A stretch of DNA of 46,283 bases from Balneolales bacterium (GTDB taxonomy: Bacteria; Bacteroidota; Rhodothermia; Balneolales; Natronogracilivirgulaceae): positions 1 to 46,283 of the forward strand of contig SKNT01000123.1 in assembly GCA_007120385.1 (NCBI GenBank). Direction: 5' to 3'. Position numbers and translations under genes: made by a program. Positions 25,457 to 34,702 of the stretch are shown piece by piece. The notes beneath the pieces were generated by a model. The model worked only from the letters and a program-made list of their open reading frames with translations, did not search any database and was not told the DNA's origin. The first letter of the stretch is position 1, and the number at the start of each line of letters is the position of its first letter.

Positions 25457-26251
25457 ATGAAAATTCTTTACGCTGCAGCTGAAATATCTCCATTTGCACG
25501 CATGACCCACACTGCGGATCTGCTTCGTTTTCTGCCGGCCTCCCTTCAGGACAAGGGGTTTGAAATCCGCCTGCTTCTTCCGAAATACGGATCCATTAAT
25601 GACCGCAGAAACCGGCTGCATGAGGTTATCCGCCTTGCCGGCATCAAGGTAAGGGTCGGCGGCCAGGAAGAGAGCATGCGTATCAAGGTGGCAAGTATTC
25701 CCAACGCGAAGCTTCAGGTGTATTTTCTGGATAATGATACCTATTTCAAGAGAAAAGGGCTCTTCACCGATCCGCAGACCGAGGAGTTTTTCCCGGACAA
25801 CGATCAGCGCCTTGTGTTCTATAATAAGGGAGTTCTGGAAACCGTTAAAAAGCTTGGTTGGAAGCCTGATGTCATCCATTGCCATGACTGGGCCTCCGGA
25901 TTCATTCCGGTGCTGCTCAAATCGGTCTACAAAGATGACGACAATTTTTCGAAGACGAAGGTGGTTTTCAATGTACACAGTGCTGCCAACCACGGTATTT
26001 TTGATGAGAGCATCCTTGATTTGATGTCCTTTCCTGATGATTTTGACCGCAGTTCGGTGATTTTTGATGGCAAGGTTGATTTTCTGCGGGCCGGACTCTC
26101 CTTTGCGGACCACGTTGTCACCGGCAACGAACTGGGTTCCGAACTGGATGAAACATTTGGCTCACTGGGTATCACCCCGGACAAAATCCAGGGCTCGCCT
26201 CAGGATGTGTCAAGCAAATTTGCCGATTACTACAAAAAAATTACGGAATAA
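25457..26251 (+). CDS. Short glycogen/starch synthase-like protein (GT5 N-terminal half)
   Basis: A 264-residue protein matching only the N-terminal Rossmann domain of ADP-glucose glycogen synthases: LYAAAEISPF at the start, LLPKYGSINDRRNRLHEVIR, QVYFLDNDTYFKRKG, and KKLGWKPDVIHCHDWASGF. The nucleotide-sugar loop K-x-G-G-L that should follow the first strand is replaced here by RMTHTADLL, and the entire C-terminal domain, which carries the other half of the active site, is missing. The reading frame ends cleanly, so this is not a recent break. A short family of this kind is annotated as glycogen synthase in Bacteroidota, often before a DUF4270 gene, as here. Catalytic activity is doubtful; a regulatory or binding role is inferred. 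Confidence 0.82.
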   Translation: MKILYAAAEISPFARMTHTADLLRFLPASLQDKGFEIRLLLPKYGSINDRRNRLHEVIRLAGIKVRVGGQEESMRIKVASIPNAKLQVYFLDNDTYFKRKGLFTDPQTEEFFPDNDQRLVFYNKGVLETVKKLGWKPDVIHCHDWASGFIPVLLKSVYKDDDNFSKTKVVFNVHSAANHGIFDESILDLMSFPDDFDRSSVIFDGKVDFLRAGLSFADHVVTGNELGSELDETFGSLGITPDKIQGSPQDVSSKFADYYKKITE

Positions 26252-26269
26252 CCTCTGGTTTTAAGCTAT

Positions 26270-27493
26270 ATGTATACGTTCGACGGCATTTTGAACCGTC
26301 TGACACTTCCCCTGATGCTGCTTTTGGCGGTTGGACTTGTCTCTTCCTGTGATGATACCCCGATTGTTGGCGGAGATCTTTCTCCCGACGATGTGGAGGT
26401 CTTTGCGGATTCGGTTATCATTTCCAACTTTTCTGTTGCCAGTTCGCCATCTTTCAGCGGCAATCTGCCTTTTGTCACAACCGGACATATTAAAGATCCG
26501 ACTTTTGGTGATGTGACCGCCACAGCGCTTTTGCGTCCCTCCATCACAAGGGAGGCCCAGGGTGATACGATTGGCGAAAACGCCGTTGCCCGTCTCAGCC
26601 TGAACCTCAGCAACCGCTATGGTGCGGAAGCGGCCCGGGGCGATTTCGAGATTGTGGAACTGAGGCGCCCCTGGAGAAGCTCTTCGTGGCGCTATGACTC
26701 CATACCGGATCTAGCCCGGAATCCGGACATGACGAGAAAGGTGGTTGGACAGTTTTCCATTACCGACGCCGACTCGATCACGGTCCGCATGAGTGATGAA
26801 TGGACCCGCAAATACAGGGACATCTACATTAATCCCACCTCCTCTGAAAGGGATTCACTCTACAGAGCTGATTTGCCAGGTCTCGCCATTGTTCCCGCTG
26901 ATGGCACGGAAAAAATGTTCTCCATACAGGCTTCCCGTGCAAAGTTGCTTATCCAGTCAGGGGATGGACTGAGGGATCTGAGCAAGGACATAAGCAGCTG
27001 GGCTGTCAGTCTTGAGAAGGAAGGTCCGGCCGACGGGGTTGTCGGAGGCAGCAAGCCGGTGTTCAATACCAGGGGCAGCATGCTCAAACTGGAGATCGAT
27101 TTTTCGGAAGAGTTTCTTGGCACCACCAATTTCTCAAGAGTTGAACTGGTGCTTTATGAGGACACGCTGCGCATGAAGAGCGGCATTCCGGCAAATTTCG
27201 TGCGGCCCCGCTCTGAAACAATGCTGGTCTATTTCCTCGAGCCGGACCAGGTCAACTTTGCGATTGCCGCAGATCCGAGGTTTCAGGCCACCAGGCGCAG
27301 CGAGGACAGCTCCTACCGCATGAACCTGACGACACTGGCCAATGATCAGATTCGCACCGGCGGCGACAATCGTGCGCTGTATGCGGTGATAGGCGGCAAC
27401 GACGGCCGTTTTCTTCCCGTCCTGCTGGCCGGTTCAGACAATGAGATGAGGCAGCCAAAACTGCTCATCACCAATATTTCAAAACGGCAGTAA
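26270..27493 (+). CDS. DUF4270-like outer-membrane lipoprotein
   Basis: A 407-residue lipoprotein. The hydrophobic signal ends in a lipobox GLVSSC with lipidated C27, followed by DD. The body is beta-rich and includes the FADSVIISNFSVASS and GHIKDPTFGDVTATALLRP segments, which resemble DUF4270 proteins of Bacteroidota. Those proteins have no known biochemical role. It starts 18 bases after the GT5-like gene and is followed 19 bases later by a barrel gene, so the group is probably one operon. The known pairing of DUF4270 genes with short GT5-like genes supports both calls. What the pair does is unknown; a surface-glycan link is only a guess. Confidence 0.72.
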   Translation: MYTFDGILNRLTLPLMLLLAVGLVSSCDDTPIVGGDLSPDDVEVFADSVIISNFSVASSPSFSGNLPFVTTGHIKDPTFGDVTATALLRPSITREAQGDTIGENAVARLSLNLSNRYGAEAARGDFEIVELRRPWRSSSWRYDSIPDLARNPDMTRKVVGQFSITDADSITVRMSDEWTRKYRDIYINPTSSERDSLYRADLPGLAIVPADGTEKMFSIQASRAKLLIQSGDGLRDLSKDISSWAVSLEKEGPADGVVGGSKPVFNTRGSMLKLEIDFSEEFLGTTNFSRVELVLYEDTLRMKSGIPANFVRPRSETMLVYFLEPDQVNFAIAADPRFQATRRSEDSSYRMNLTTLANDQIRTGGDNRALYAVIGGNDGRFLPVLLAGSDNEMRQPKLLITNISKRQ

Positions 27494-27512
27494 GCCGACC
27501 CCCAGAACCACT

Positions 27513-28808
27513 ATGAGACGATTTGCAAAATCCATTCCGGTATTAGTCATTCTGATCACCGGTATTTGTATCCCGGCCAGCGCACAGGATGTGTGGAGAG
27601 GCGGGTCAGCATATTCACATTTCGGACTTGGTGTTCCACATGACTTCAGGGCATCCTATGCAAATGGCATGGGTGTGCATGGTGTGGCTCTTCATGACAC
27701 AAGAGTTCCGAGCATTGCCAATCCGGCAGCCTGGTCGCGGGCCATATTCACCAATGTCAGCGGCATGTTTGAAATATCGAGCTATGATGCCACGTCACTC
27801 GATACGGAGTACCGGTCCACGCAGTTCCAAACCGGCCCCTTTCAGGTTGTCATGCCAATAACCCGGGACCGCCTGGGCATTACGCTCTCCATTTCGCCTC
27901 TCACATCTTCGAGATTCACCCTGCAGAACCAGTACAGCCTTGCCCCGGAAGAAAACCATTCCGGAAATGAATTGAGATATGTCATTGAAAACAGGGGAAC
28001 CGGCGGAATCAACAAAATTGAGCTTGGGTTCGGATATCGTATTACCAGGAACTTTTCGGTAGGATATGCACCGTCGCTGTTTTTGGGAAACATCAACCGT
28101 CATCAGACGGTCTTTTTTGACAATGCGGACTACAGGCCGACCAATTTGCGAGAGTCCACATCACACTATGGATTTGGAAACCGGTTTGGCATATATTACC
28201 AGCAGAGAAATGCATTTCGGCAAAATGACCGGGTTATTTTCGGAGCAATGGTCTCTCTTCCGGTCAACCTGGTTTCGGAGCGAAAACTGGAGTCGCGAAT
28301 TGACTTCAATGATGTGACCATTCGTCCGCCCTCATACTATGGTGACGGCGAGGCAACCTATCCGCTTGAAGCCAGTGCCGGTATTTCCTACAATCCAAAT
28401 CCCTTTATTCAGATCAGCACTGATGTGCTCTATCAGAACTGGAGCGATTATACCAATTTTAACGGGGAGGCAGAAGAATTCCTGAAAGACCGTATCCGGG
28501 TTGGCCTTGGAGGGCAGTTCGTCCCGGGCCGCAGGGATGCCTCCGGATTTCTTTCGAACTTTATCTACAGGTTGGGCGTATCATATGATACAGGAAACCT
28601 GAAACTCAATAACGAAGATATTGAAACCTTCACTATCCATGGCGGTATCAGCATTCCATCCTCACGGACAAACTCGTCAATCGACATCAATGCCGAGTAC
28701 GGATTCCGGGGAACAGAAACAGCCGGGCTTATTTCCGAAAGGATATTTGCGCTGAAGGTATCATTCAACCTGTCAGAACTCATGTTCATCCAACGCCGTC
28801 TGCAATAA
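27513..28808 (+). CDS. Outer-membrane beta-barrel protein, FadL/PorV-like
   Basis: A 431-residue secreted protein with a clear signal peptide ending near IPASAQD. After it, GGSAYSHFGLGVPHDF, a segment resembling the N-terminal hatch of FadL/OmpP1-type barrels, with ANPAAWSR nearby (the family has an NPA motif). The rest is made of alternating strands with glycine and aromatic residues, ending SFNLSELMFIQRRLQ. No OmpA or TonB domain is present. FadL-type barrels take up hydrophobic molecules, while PorV-type barrels serve type IX secretion; sequence alone does not decide. It lies between a lipoprotein and a TPR protein. Confidence 0.68.
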   Translation: MRRFAKSIPVLVILITGICIPASAQDVWRGGSAYSHFGLGVPHDFRASYANGMGVHGVALHDTRVPSIANPAAWSRAIFTNVSGMFEISSYDATSLDTEYRSTQFQTGPFQVVMPITRDRLGITLSISPLTSSRFTLQNQYSLAPEENHSGNELRYVIENRGTGGINKIELGFGYRITRNFSVGYAPSLFLGNINRHQTVFFDNADYRPTNLRESTSHYGFGNRFGIYYQQRNAFRQNDRVIFGAMVSLPVNLVSERKLESRIDFNDVTIRPPSYYGDGEATYPLEASAGISYNPNPFIQISTDVLYQNWSDYTNFNGEAEEFLKDRIRVGLGGQFVPGRRDASGFLSNFIYRLGVSYDTGNLKLNNEDIETFTIHGGISIPSSRTNSSIDINAEYGFRGTETAGLISERIFALKVSFNLSELMFIQRRLQ

Positions 28809-28838
28809 GCAAACAGCAACAGACTAATTCACAATATC

Positions 28839-30143
28839 ATGGCAAAATCCATCCTTATTCTGATAACGGCACTGGTCATTACCAGTACGGCAGGCGCACA
28901 GCCCTTTGGTTATACCCCGCTCCAGATCCAGTCCCTGTTTTCCGAAGATTTCCGGAACGAGCAGTACGAGCAGGCTCTGATCTATGGCCGCTGGCTGGTA
29001 GAGGCGCACCCCAGGGAAATGGAAGAATATCCCGGCAACTACCCTGCCGAAAGAAACTTCCGGCGGATGATCGACATTTACGAGTATATGTCGACACAGC
29101 AGGAAGATCCCACTCTGCGCGAAGCCTACCTGGACTCATCCTTGCAAATGTTTGACAGGGTATTCGCACTCTTCACGGAAGATGAGATAGACGTCTATCG
29201 CTGGCATTTCAATCGCGGCCGGTTCTATCAGAGCAATTCCGACCATATTCGCAATGCCTTCCAAATGGCGCTGAAAGACTATGAGAAAATGTTCCATCTG
29301 GATCCCAAAAGGGCGACGGAATCGGGAGGCGGCTACTATGTCCAGCTGATAGTTCAGAACTATGCCCGTCAGAATGACAGGGACAATGCCTTTTCGGTCA
29401 TGAATCTGGCCGAACCGTTTGCGGATGAGAATACCTTGCAATTTTTCGCACAGACGCGGAATGACCTGATCACCGATCCGGGTGAAAGGATCGAACTGCT
29501 GACCGAAGACCTGGAGAATGATCCGGGCAATGTGGAACTGATGCAGGAGCTTTACGAATTGTATCTGGCGGTTGGTGCTCGTGACAACGCCAGAAAAATG
29601 GCGGAGAGAATGTATGAGGTGGAGCCCAGCGTCACAAATATCACCCGTCTTGCCGACAAAGCCGAAAATAACGGTGAGTACCGGGAGGCAATCCGCTACC
29701 TGACAGAGGTCCATGCCATCCAGCAGTCAACGGCAAAAGCCCGCACATCGCTGCGCATCGCCGACAATTACCTCAGTCTGCGGGATCTCCAGGAAGCCCG
29801 GCGGTTTGCACGCCGAGCCGCGAGTGAAGATCCCAATTGGGGAGAGCCGCAGATTACCATTGCACAGATTTATGGAGAAGCGATATCACGGTGTGCCGGT
29901 TCGGACATGACACGGATCGACAAGGCGGTTTACTGGCTGGTGCTGGACTACCTCGACAGGGCCAGACAGCGCAATTCCAATGTCAATGCTGCGGTGAACC
30001 GGCTGTACCGAACCTATGAACCGGTTACTCCCACTGCAGAAGAAAAATTCTATCAGAACTGGAATACCGGAGACAGAATCCGTATCGACGGTACTCTTAG
30101 AGAATGTTACTCCTGGATTGCTGAAGAGACGACCGTACGTTAA
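28839..30143 (+). CDS. Secreted tetratricopeptide-repeat protein
   Basis: A 434-residue protein with a cleavable signal peptide (MAKSILILITALVITSTAGA, probable cleavage before QPFGY). The rest is helical with several TPR-like units, for example around EQALIYGRWLVEAHP, ALKDYEKMFHLDP, DNARKMAERMYEVEP and EARRFARRAASEDPNWGEP. It carries no catalytic domain. Such periplasmic TPR proteins usually act as scaffolds. It follows the barrel gene by 30 bases and probably works with it and the DUF4270-like lipoprotein. One or two isolated cysteines (SRCAGS, LRECYSW) could form a disulfide. No specific function is assignable. Confidence 0.75.
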   Translation: MAKSILILITALVITSTAGAQPFGYTPLQIQSLFSEDFRNEQYEQALIYGRWLVEAHPREMEEYPGNYPAERNFRRMIDIYEYMSTQQEDPTLREAYLDSSLQMFDRVFALFTEDEIDVYRWHFNRGRFYQSNSDHIRNAFQMALKDYEKMFHLDPKRATESGGGYYVQLIVQNYARQNDRDNAFSVMNLAEPFADENTLQFFAQTRNDLITDPGERIELLTEDLENDPGNVELMQELYELYLAVGARDNARKMAERMYEVEPSVTNITRLADKAENNGEYREAIRYLTEVHAIQQSTAKARTSLRIADNYLSLRDLQEARRFARRAASEDPNWGEPQITIAQIYGEAISRCAGSDMTRIDKAVYWLVLDYLDRARQRNSNVNAAVNRLYRTYEPVTPTAEEKFYQNWNTGDRIRIDGTLRECYSWIAEETTVR

Positions 30144-30243
30144 TCCAACATCCGGATAACACGTCCATTCGGGAATAACTCCATTCTGAGACAGACCACA
30201 AGTCCTGAACGCGATATTGGAAGGACACGGGGAAGACCATGCA

Positions 30244-30293
30244 TGCAGGCAGCTCCCAAAGGGAGGCGGAGCGTCTGCAAGACTTCCTTTTTC
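30244..30293 (+). promoter_or_regulatory. Hairpin and T-rich run in the rho leader
   Basis: In the 170-base gap before rho, TGCAG (30244-30248) pairs with CTGCA (30275-30279) and encloses CTCCC-AAA-GGGAG. A TTCCTTTTTC run begins five bases after the stem. This looks like an attenuator or an imperfect intrinsic terminator 20 bases before the rho start. Since rho is known to limit its own expression in E. coli, a control role is plausible here. Confidence 0.4.
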
Positions 30294-30313
30294 AGATACA
30301 TAAGAACAAAACA

Positions 30314-31558
30314 ATGAGCAATTCCCAGGATAAAAGAGCACGTAACCGAAAGAAAAACAAGGGCAAGAAAAATCGTCCGAAGGGCAAGAAAGGCAACAAC
30401 CAGCCCCGCGGTGGCGGCCTGCCCAACTTTCTGGATAACCAGCACGTGAAACCGGCAGGAACCTACTCCGGAATAATGGAGGTAACGGAGAAAGGTGTCG
30501 GCTACTTGCGAAAGCTGGATCATGAATTCACTGCAACGCCTCAGGATCCCTTTGTGATACCCGACATGGTCCGATTCTTCAATCTGAAGCCGGGCTTGCT
30601 GGTTGAAGGTGAGATCGAACAGGATCAGAGGGGGAACAAGCGGCTGGTGAGCGTTAATTCCGTCAACGGAGAACCCTATGGGGTATGGGCCAAAGCCATT
30701 CGTTTTGATCTGCAGACGCCGATCATGCCCATTGAGCAGATTAAATTGTCACGCAGTCCCGAGGAGATCGAGCTTCGTGTCATTGACCTGATCTCTCCAA
30801 TCGGAAAAGGGCAGCGCGCACTTATCGTGGCGCCACCAAGAACAGGAAAAACCGTTCTTCTCAAGAATATTGCCCGCTCCATCGACGACTATCATCCAGA
30901 CATTGAACTTGCCGTGCTGTTGGTGGATGAGCGGCCTGAAGAGGTAACCGACTTCATACGCACCACTCGCGGACGTGTATTTGCTTCTTCCAATGACAAA
31001 TCCACCAAGAGCCATACCCGTATTTCTGAGATGGCGCTGGGTTATGTTAAAAGAAGGGCCGAAATGGGCCAGGATTCGGTACTGCTGATCGATTCGATCA
31101 CCCGCCTGAGCCGTGCCTACAATGCCGCCCAGGCCGGAGGGGGACGAACGATGTCGGGTGGTCTGGATATCAGGGCGCTGGACATCCCCAAGAAAATTTT
31201 CGGTTCGGCACGCAAGATTGAGAATGGCGGTTCGCTGACGATCATCGCCACCTGTCTTGTGGAGACCAATTCCCGTATGGATGATCTCATTTTCGAGGAG
31301 TTCAAGGGAACCGGGAACATGGAGCTTGTTCTGGATCGTGAGATAGCCAACGACCGTATCTTCCCGGCGATCAACATAGCGGCATCCGGCACCAGGAACG
31401 AAGACAAGTTCATCGACGATTCGCTTGAAGAGCGCAACATGGTACGCAGGTATCTGCTGAAAAAATCACCGAAAGAATCCATGGCCAGCCTGCTTCAGGT
31501 GCTCAAGCGCACCAACAGCAATGAGGAGCTGCTGAACCAGATTGCGGCCTATGTCTGA
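30314..31558 (+). CDS. rho: Transcription termination factor Rho (compact form)
   Basis: A 414-residue hexameric RNA helicase that ends transcripts. The RNA-binding cold-shock-like domain (about 50-115, EVTEKGVGYLRKL then FVIPDMVRFFNLKPGLLVEG) and the ATPase domain are complete: Walker A APPRTGKT (173-180), LLVDERPEEV, Walker B VLLIDSITRLSR, and the Q/R loop segments near IFGSARKIENGGSL. In place of the usual helical Rho_N bundle, the first 35 residues are a basic stretch rich in K, R, N and G. Many Bacteroidota Rho proteins have long N-terminal inserts; this one does not. The ATG at 30314 was chosen; the open frame extends 75 bases upstream through the hairpin without family similarity. Confidence 0.96.
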   Translation: MSNSQDKRARNRKKNKGKKNRPKGKKGNNQPRGGGLPNFLDNQHVKPAGTYSGIMEVTEKGVGYLRKLDHEFTATPQDPFVIPDMVRFFNLKPGLLVEGEIEQDQRGNKRLVSVNSVNGEPYGVWAKAIRFDLQTPIMPIEQIKLSRSPEEIELRVIDLISPIGKGQRALIVAPPRTGKTVLLKNIARSIDDYHPDIELAVLLVDERPEEVTDFIRTTRGRVFASSNDKSTKSHTRISEMALGYVKRRAEMGQDSVLLIDSITRLSRAYNAAQAGGGRTMSGGLDIRALDIPKKIFGSARKIENGGSLTIIATCLVETNSRMDDLIFEEFKGTGNMELVLDREIANDRIFPAINIAASGTRNEDKFIDDSLEERNMVRRYLLKKSPKESMASLLQVLKRTNSNEELLNQIAAYV

Positions 31559-31608
31559 CCGGCCGGGCGGATTCGGTCATGCCGTCTGACGGCGGCCTAC
31601 CAGCCGGA

Positions 31609-31935
31609 TCAGTATTTTGGCAGGCTGGGGTCAATGTCGTCGGCCCACTTCAGAATGCCGCCCCGCAGATTCTTCACATCACGGTATCCGTTGGACATCA
31701 GGATACGGCACGCCTCGGCGCTTCGCGCACCGCTTCGGCAGTAGATGATGATGGGCTTGTCTTTGTGGGATTCGATTTCCGGCAGGCGGTCAGCGAGTTG
31801 TCCCAGCGGGATAAGGGTCCCGCCGATATCCACAAGTTCCTTTTCAAACTTTTCCCGTACATCGACAAGCAGTACGGGTTTCTTTTCGTCCTGTATCTTT
31901 TTCAGTTCCTGAACGGTGATTTCTTCAACAGTCAT
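31609..31935 (-). CDS. Rhodanese-like domain protein
   Basis: A 108-residue single-domain rhodanese. The VLLVDVRE strand (about 21-28) and the active-site loop YCRSGARS with the sulfur-carrying C66 are intact, followed by LRGGILKW, the typical closing motif. Such proteins move sulfane sulfur or bind oxyanions; the true substrate is unknown. The start codon overlaps the lptB stop in a TAATG arrangement, so translation is probably coupled to LptB. It is convergent with rho across a 50-base gap. Confidence 0.92.
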   Translation of the reverse strand: MTVEEITVQELKKIQDEKKPVLLVDVREKFEKELVDIGGTLIPLGQLADRLPEIESHKDKPIIIYCRSGARSAEACRILMSNGYRDVKNLRGGILKWADDIDPSLPKY

Positions 31936-32708
31936 TATTGTGGTTTCCTTTCCGTTTCATAATTGTATCGGTCAAGCCTGAACTGCTCTCCAAGATAGAG
32001 TTTTCTCGCCTCTTCATCTTCCGCCAAATAGTCAGAGGACCCTTCCTTGAGAATGCGCCCTTCAAACATGAGATAGGCCCGGTCGGTAATGGCCAGGGTT
32101 TCATGCACGTTATGGTCAGTAATCAGTATTCCGATGTTTTTCTGCCGGAGTCCGCTGATGATCTGCTGGATGTCTTCCACAGCGATGGGGTCGACTCCGG
32201 CAAAGGGTTCGTCAAGCAGCAGGAAGTTTGGTCTGGTGACCATGGCCCGCGCAATCTCCGTGCGGCGCCGCTCGCCTCCGGAGAGGTTGAAGCCCTTGCT
32301 GTTGGCCACTGTCTGCAGGTTGAATTCCTCTATGAGCTCGTCGGCCCGCTCTCTTCTTTCCGGTTTGGTGAGATTGTAAAACTCCAGAATGGACTCCAGG
32401 TTCTGCCTGACGGTCAGATTTCGGAATACGCTGGCTTCCTGTGAAAGATAGCCGATGCCGTATCGGGCGCGCCGGTACATGGGAAGCGTGGTTATATCCT
32501 TGTCATTGAGATAGATGCGCCCTTTTTCCGCGCGGACGAGGCCAACGACCATGTAGAAGGTGGTGGTTTTGCCGGCGCCGTTTGGGCCCAGCAGTCCGAC
32601 GATCTCCGACTGATTGACGGATATGGAGACATGGTCCACAACTGTGCGTTTTTTGTACCGCTTTACGAGGTCTTTGCAGTGAAGTCGCTGGCGTTCTTGC
32701 TGGGACAT
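31935..32708 (-). CDS. lptB: LPS export ABC transporter ATP-binding protein
   Basis: A 257-residue ABC ATPase that powers lipopolysaccharide extraction from the inner membrane with LptF/G. Walker A GPNGAGKT (41-48), the Q-loop [17 protein letters not shown], signature LSGGERRR, Walker [14 protein letters not shown] and switch ITDHNVHE are all present. The tail [18 protein letters not shown] is typical of LptB and distinguishes it from branched-chain amino-acid ATPases. LptF, LptG, LptA and LptC are not neighbours. It follows purQ by 12 bases and overlaps the rhodanese gene, placing it in a run of mixed-function genes on the minus strand. Confidence 0.94.
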   Translation of the reverse strand: MSQQERQRLHCKDLVKRYKKRTVVDHVSISVNQSEIVGLLGPNGAGKTTTFYMVVGLVRAEKGRIYLNDKDITTLPMYRRARYGIGYLSQEASVFRNLTVRQNLESILEFYNLTKPERRERADELIEEFNLQTVANSKGFNLSGGERRRTEIARAMVTRPNFLLLDEPFAGVDPIAVEDIQQIISGLRQKNIGILITDHNVHETLAITDRAYLMFEGRILKEGSSDYLAEDEEARKLYLGEQFRLDRYNYETERKPQ

Positions 32709-32720
32709 GGCCGAGGAGGG

Positions 32721-33419
<699 letters not shown>

Positions 33420-33434
33420 GATAGGTGTATGGGG

Positions 33435-33689
33435 TCAGTTTGAGGTGGAATCGGGGATGCGGATCTCGTAGTTCTCCATGACCGTATTGGCCAGAAGTTT
33501 TTCACAGGCTGCGGCAGCAAGGTCGCGTGCACGAGCCTGATCGTCCGTATCGACTTCCAGTTGGATGAACTTACCAATACGCACAGCCGATATCTCCTCG
33601 AAACCGAGGTTTTCAAGTGCGTGATGAGATGCTTTGCCTTTGGGATCCAGTATGGATTCACGAAGGGTGATTACAATTTCTACCTGCAT
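33435..33689 (-). CDS. purS: Phosphoribosylformylglycinamidine synthase subunit PurS
   Basis: An 84-residue protein that bridges PurL and PurQ in the three-part FGAM synthase. The pattern is typical: a strand QVEIVITLRESILDPKGKA, helix HHALENLGF, the EEISAVRIGKFIQLEV strands, and a final helix-strand pair with KLLANTVMENYEI. The 15-base gap to purQ indicates one transcript. Its presence implies that this genome uses the Bacillus-type split complex. Confidence 0.95.
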   Translation of the reverse strand: MQVEIVITLRESILDPKGKASHHALENLGFEEISAVRIGKFIQLEVDTDDQARARDLAAAACEKLLANTVMENYEIRIPDSTSN

Positions 33690-33736
33690 GGCCGGATGGT
33701 TTTTTGGGGTTAAGGAATCTTCGAAAGGTACAGCAT

Positions 33737-34702
33737 TCAGCTTTCAGCTGCCAGTTGTTCGGTCATCTTGCATACGCGATCGGCAATTTTTTTTTCATCA
33801 TGCCCGGTTTGGTCGATCCAGGCGACCTGTTCCCAGCGGCGGAACCAGGTGAGCTGGCGCCGGGCGTAGCGACGGGTGCCGGTCTTGATTTGTGCGATCA
33901 TTTCGGATTCCGAAAGCGCTCCGCGAAGACGGGCGATCACCTCGCGGTAGCCGACCGTCTGAAGTGATTGCAGGGCAGGATCGTACCCCATGTCCAGGAT
34001 ACCACGTACCTCATCCACCAGTCCGTCGGCGATCATCCGGTCAGTCCGCCGGCTGATTCGCTCATGGAGCTCCTGCCGGGCACGGTTGAGGCAGACGATG
34101 AGCATGTTCCCGGGGGTTCGCAACGGCCGGTTCTTGTGGAAGCTGCTGAAGGGGCGTCCGGTCTGCATCCAGACATCCAGTGCGCGGAACATCCGGTGCG
34201 GATTGGGTCCGTCGATGCGCTCCAGGTAGGCCGGATCCACCCCTTTCAGTTTCTTCTGGATGGATTTCAGCCCTTCCCGTTCCGCAATTAGTTCAAGCTC
34301 GCGGATGTTGGCTTCGTTTTTTGGGGGAAGCAGGTCAAAAGGACGGATCAGCGACTCAAGGTAGAGCGTGCTTCCACCGGCAACAATGACCGGTTTTCCC
34401 TGATGGCCTATGGTGCGGCTCCATTCCTGGAAGCGATCGGAGAAATCGGCTGCCGTGAAAGGTTCGTCGGGAAAGAGGGTGGAGATATGGAAGTGGGGAA
34501 TTTCATCCAGGATCTCCTTTGCGACCTTCCCGGTTCCGATATCCAGGTATTTGTAACACTGGCGGGCGTCCGCGGAAATGACAGGTGCGTCAAAATGACG
34601 GGCCAGTGCCAGTGAGAGGTCGGTTTTTCCGGTGGCGGTCGGGCCCGCGATTATGACGGTGGGGGGAGTGTGTGTGCCGGATGTCCGCGTTGCCGTTTTC
34701 AC
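33737..34702 (-). CDS. miaA: tRNA dimethylallyltransferase
   Basis: A 321-residue enzyme that adds an isoprenyl group to A37 of tRNAs that read UNN codons. P-loop GPTATGKT (20-27), the SADARQCYKYLDIGT motif, and the VAGGSTLYLESLI region are conserved, and the C-terminal part has the TRRYARRQLTWFRR segment. In many MiaA proteins the first motif reads SADSRQVY, so the A-R-Q-C variant is slightly unusual. The start overlaps the stop of the upstream PorV-like gene by four bases. Further downstream on the same strand come purS and purQ. Confidence 0.96.
   Translation of the reverse strand: MKTATRTSGTHTPPTVIIAGPTATGKTDLSLALARHFDAPVISADARQCYKYLDIGTGKVAKEILDEIPHFHISTLFPDEPFTAADFSDRFQEWSRTIGHQGKPVIVAGGSTLYLESLIRPFDLLPPKNEANIRELELIAEREGLKSIQKKLKGVDPAYLERIDGPNPHRMFRALDVWMQTGRPFSSFHKNRPLRTPGNMLIVCLNRARQELHERISRRTDRMIADGLVDEVRGILDMGYDPALQSLQTVGYREVIARLRGALSESEMIAQIKTGTRRYARRQLTWFRRWEQVAWIDQTGHDEKKIADRVCKMTEQLAAES

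Noticed and set aside
31581-31593. GCCGT-CTG-ACGGC hairpin between rho and the rhodanese gene
   Set aside because: Short stem and no T-run on either strand; too weak to call a terminator.
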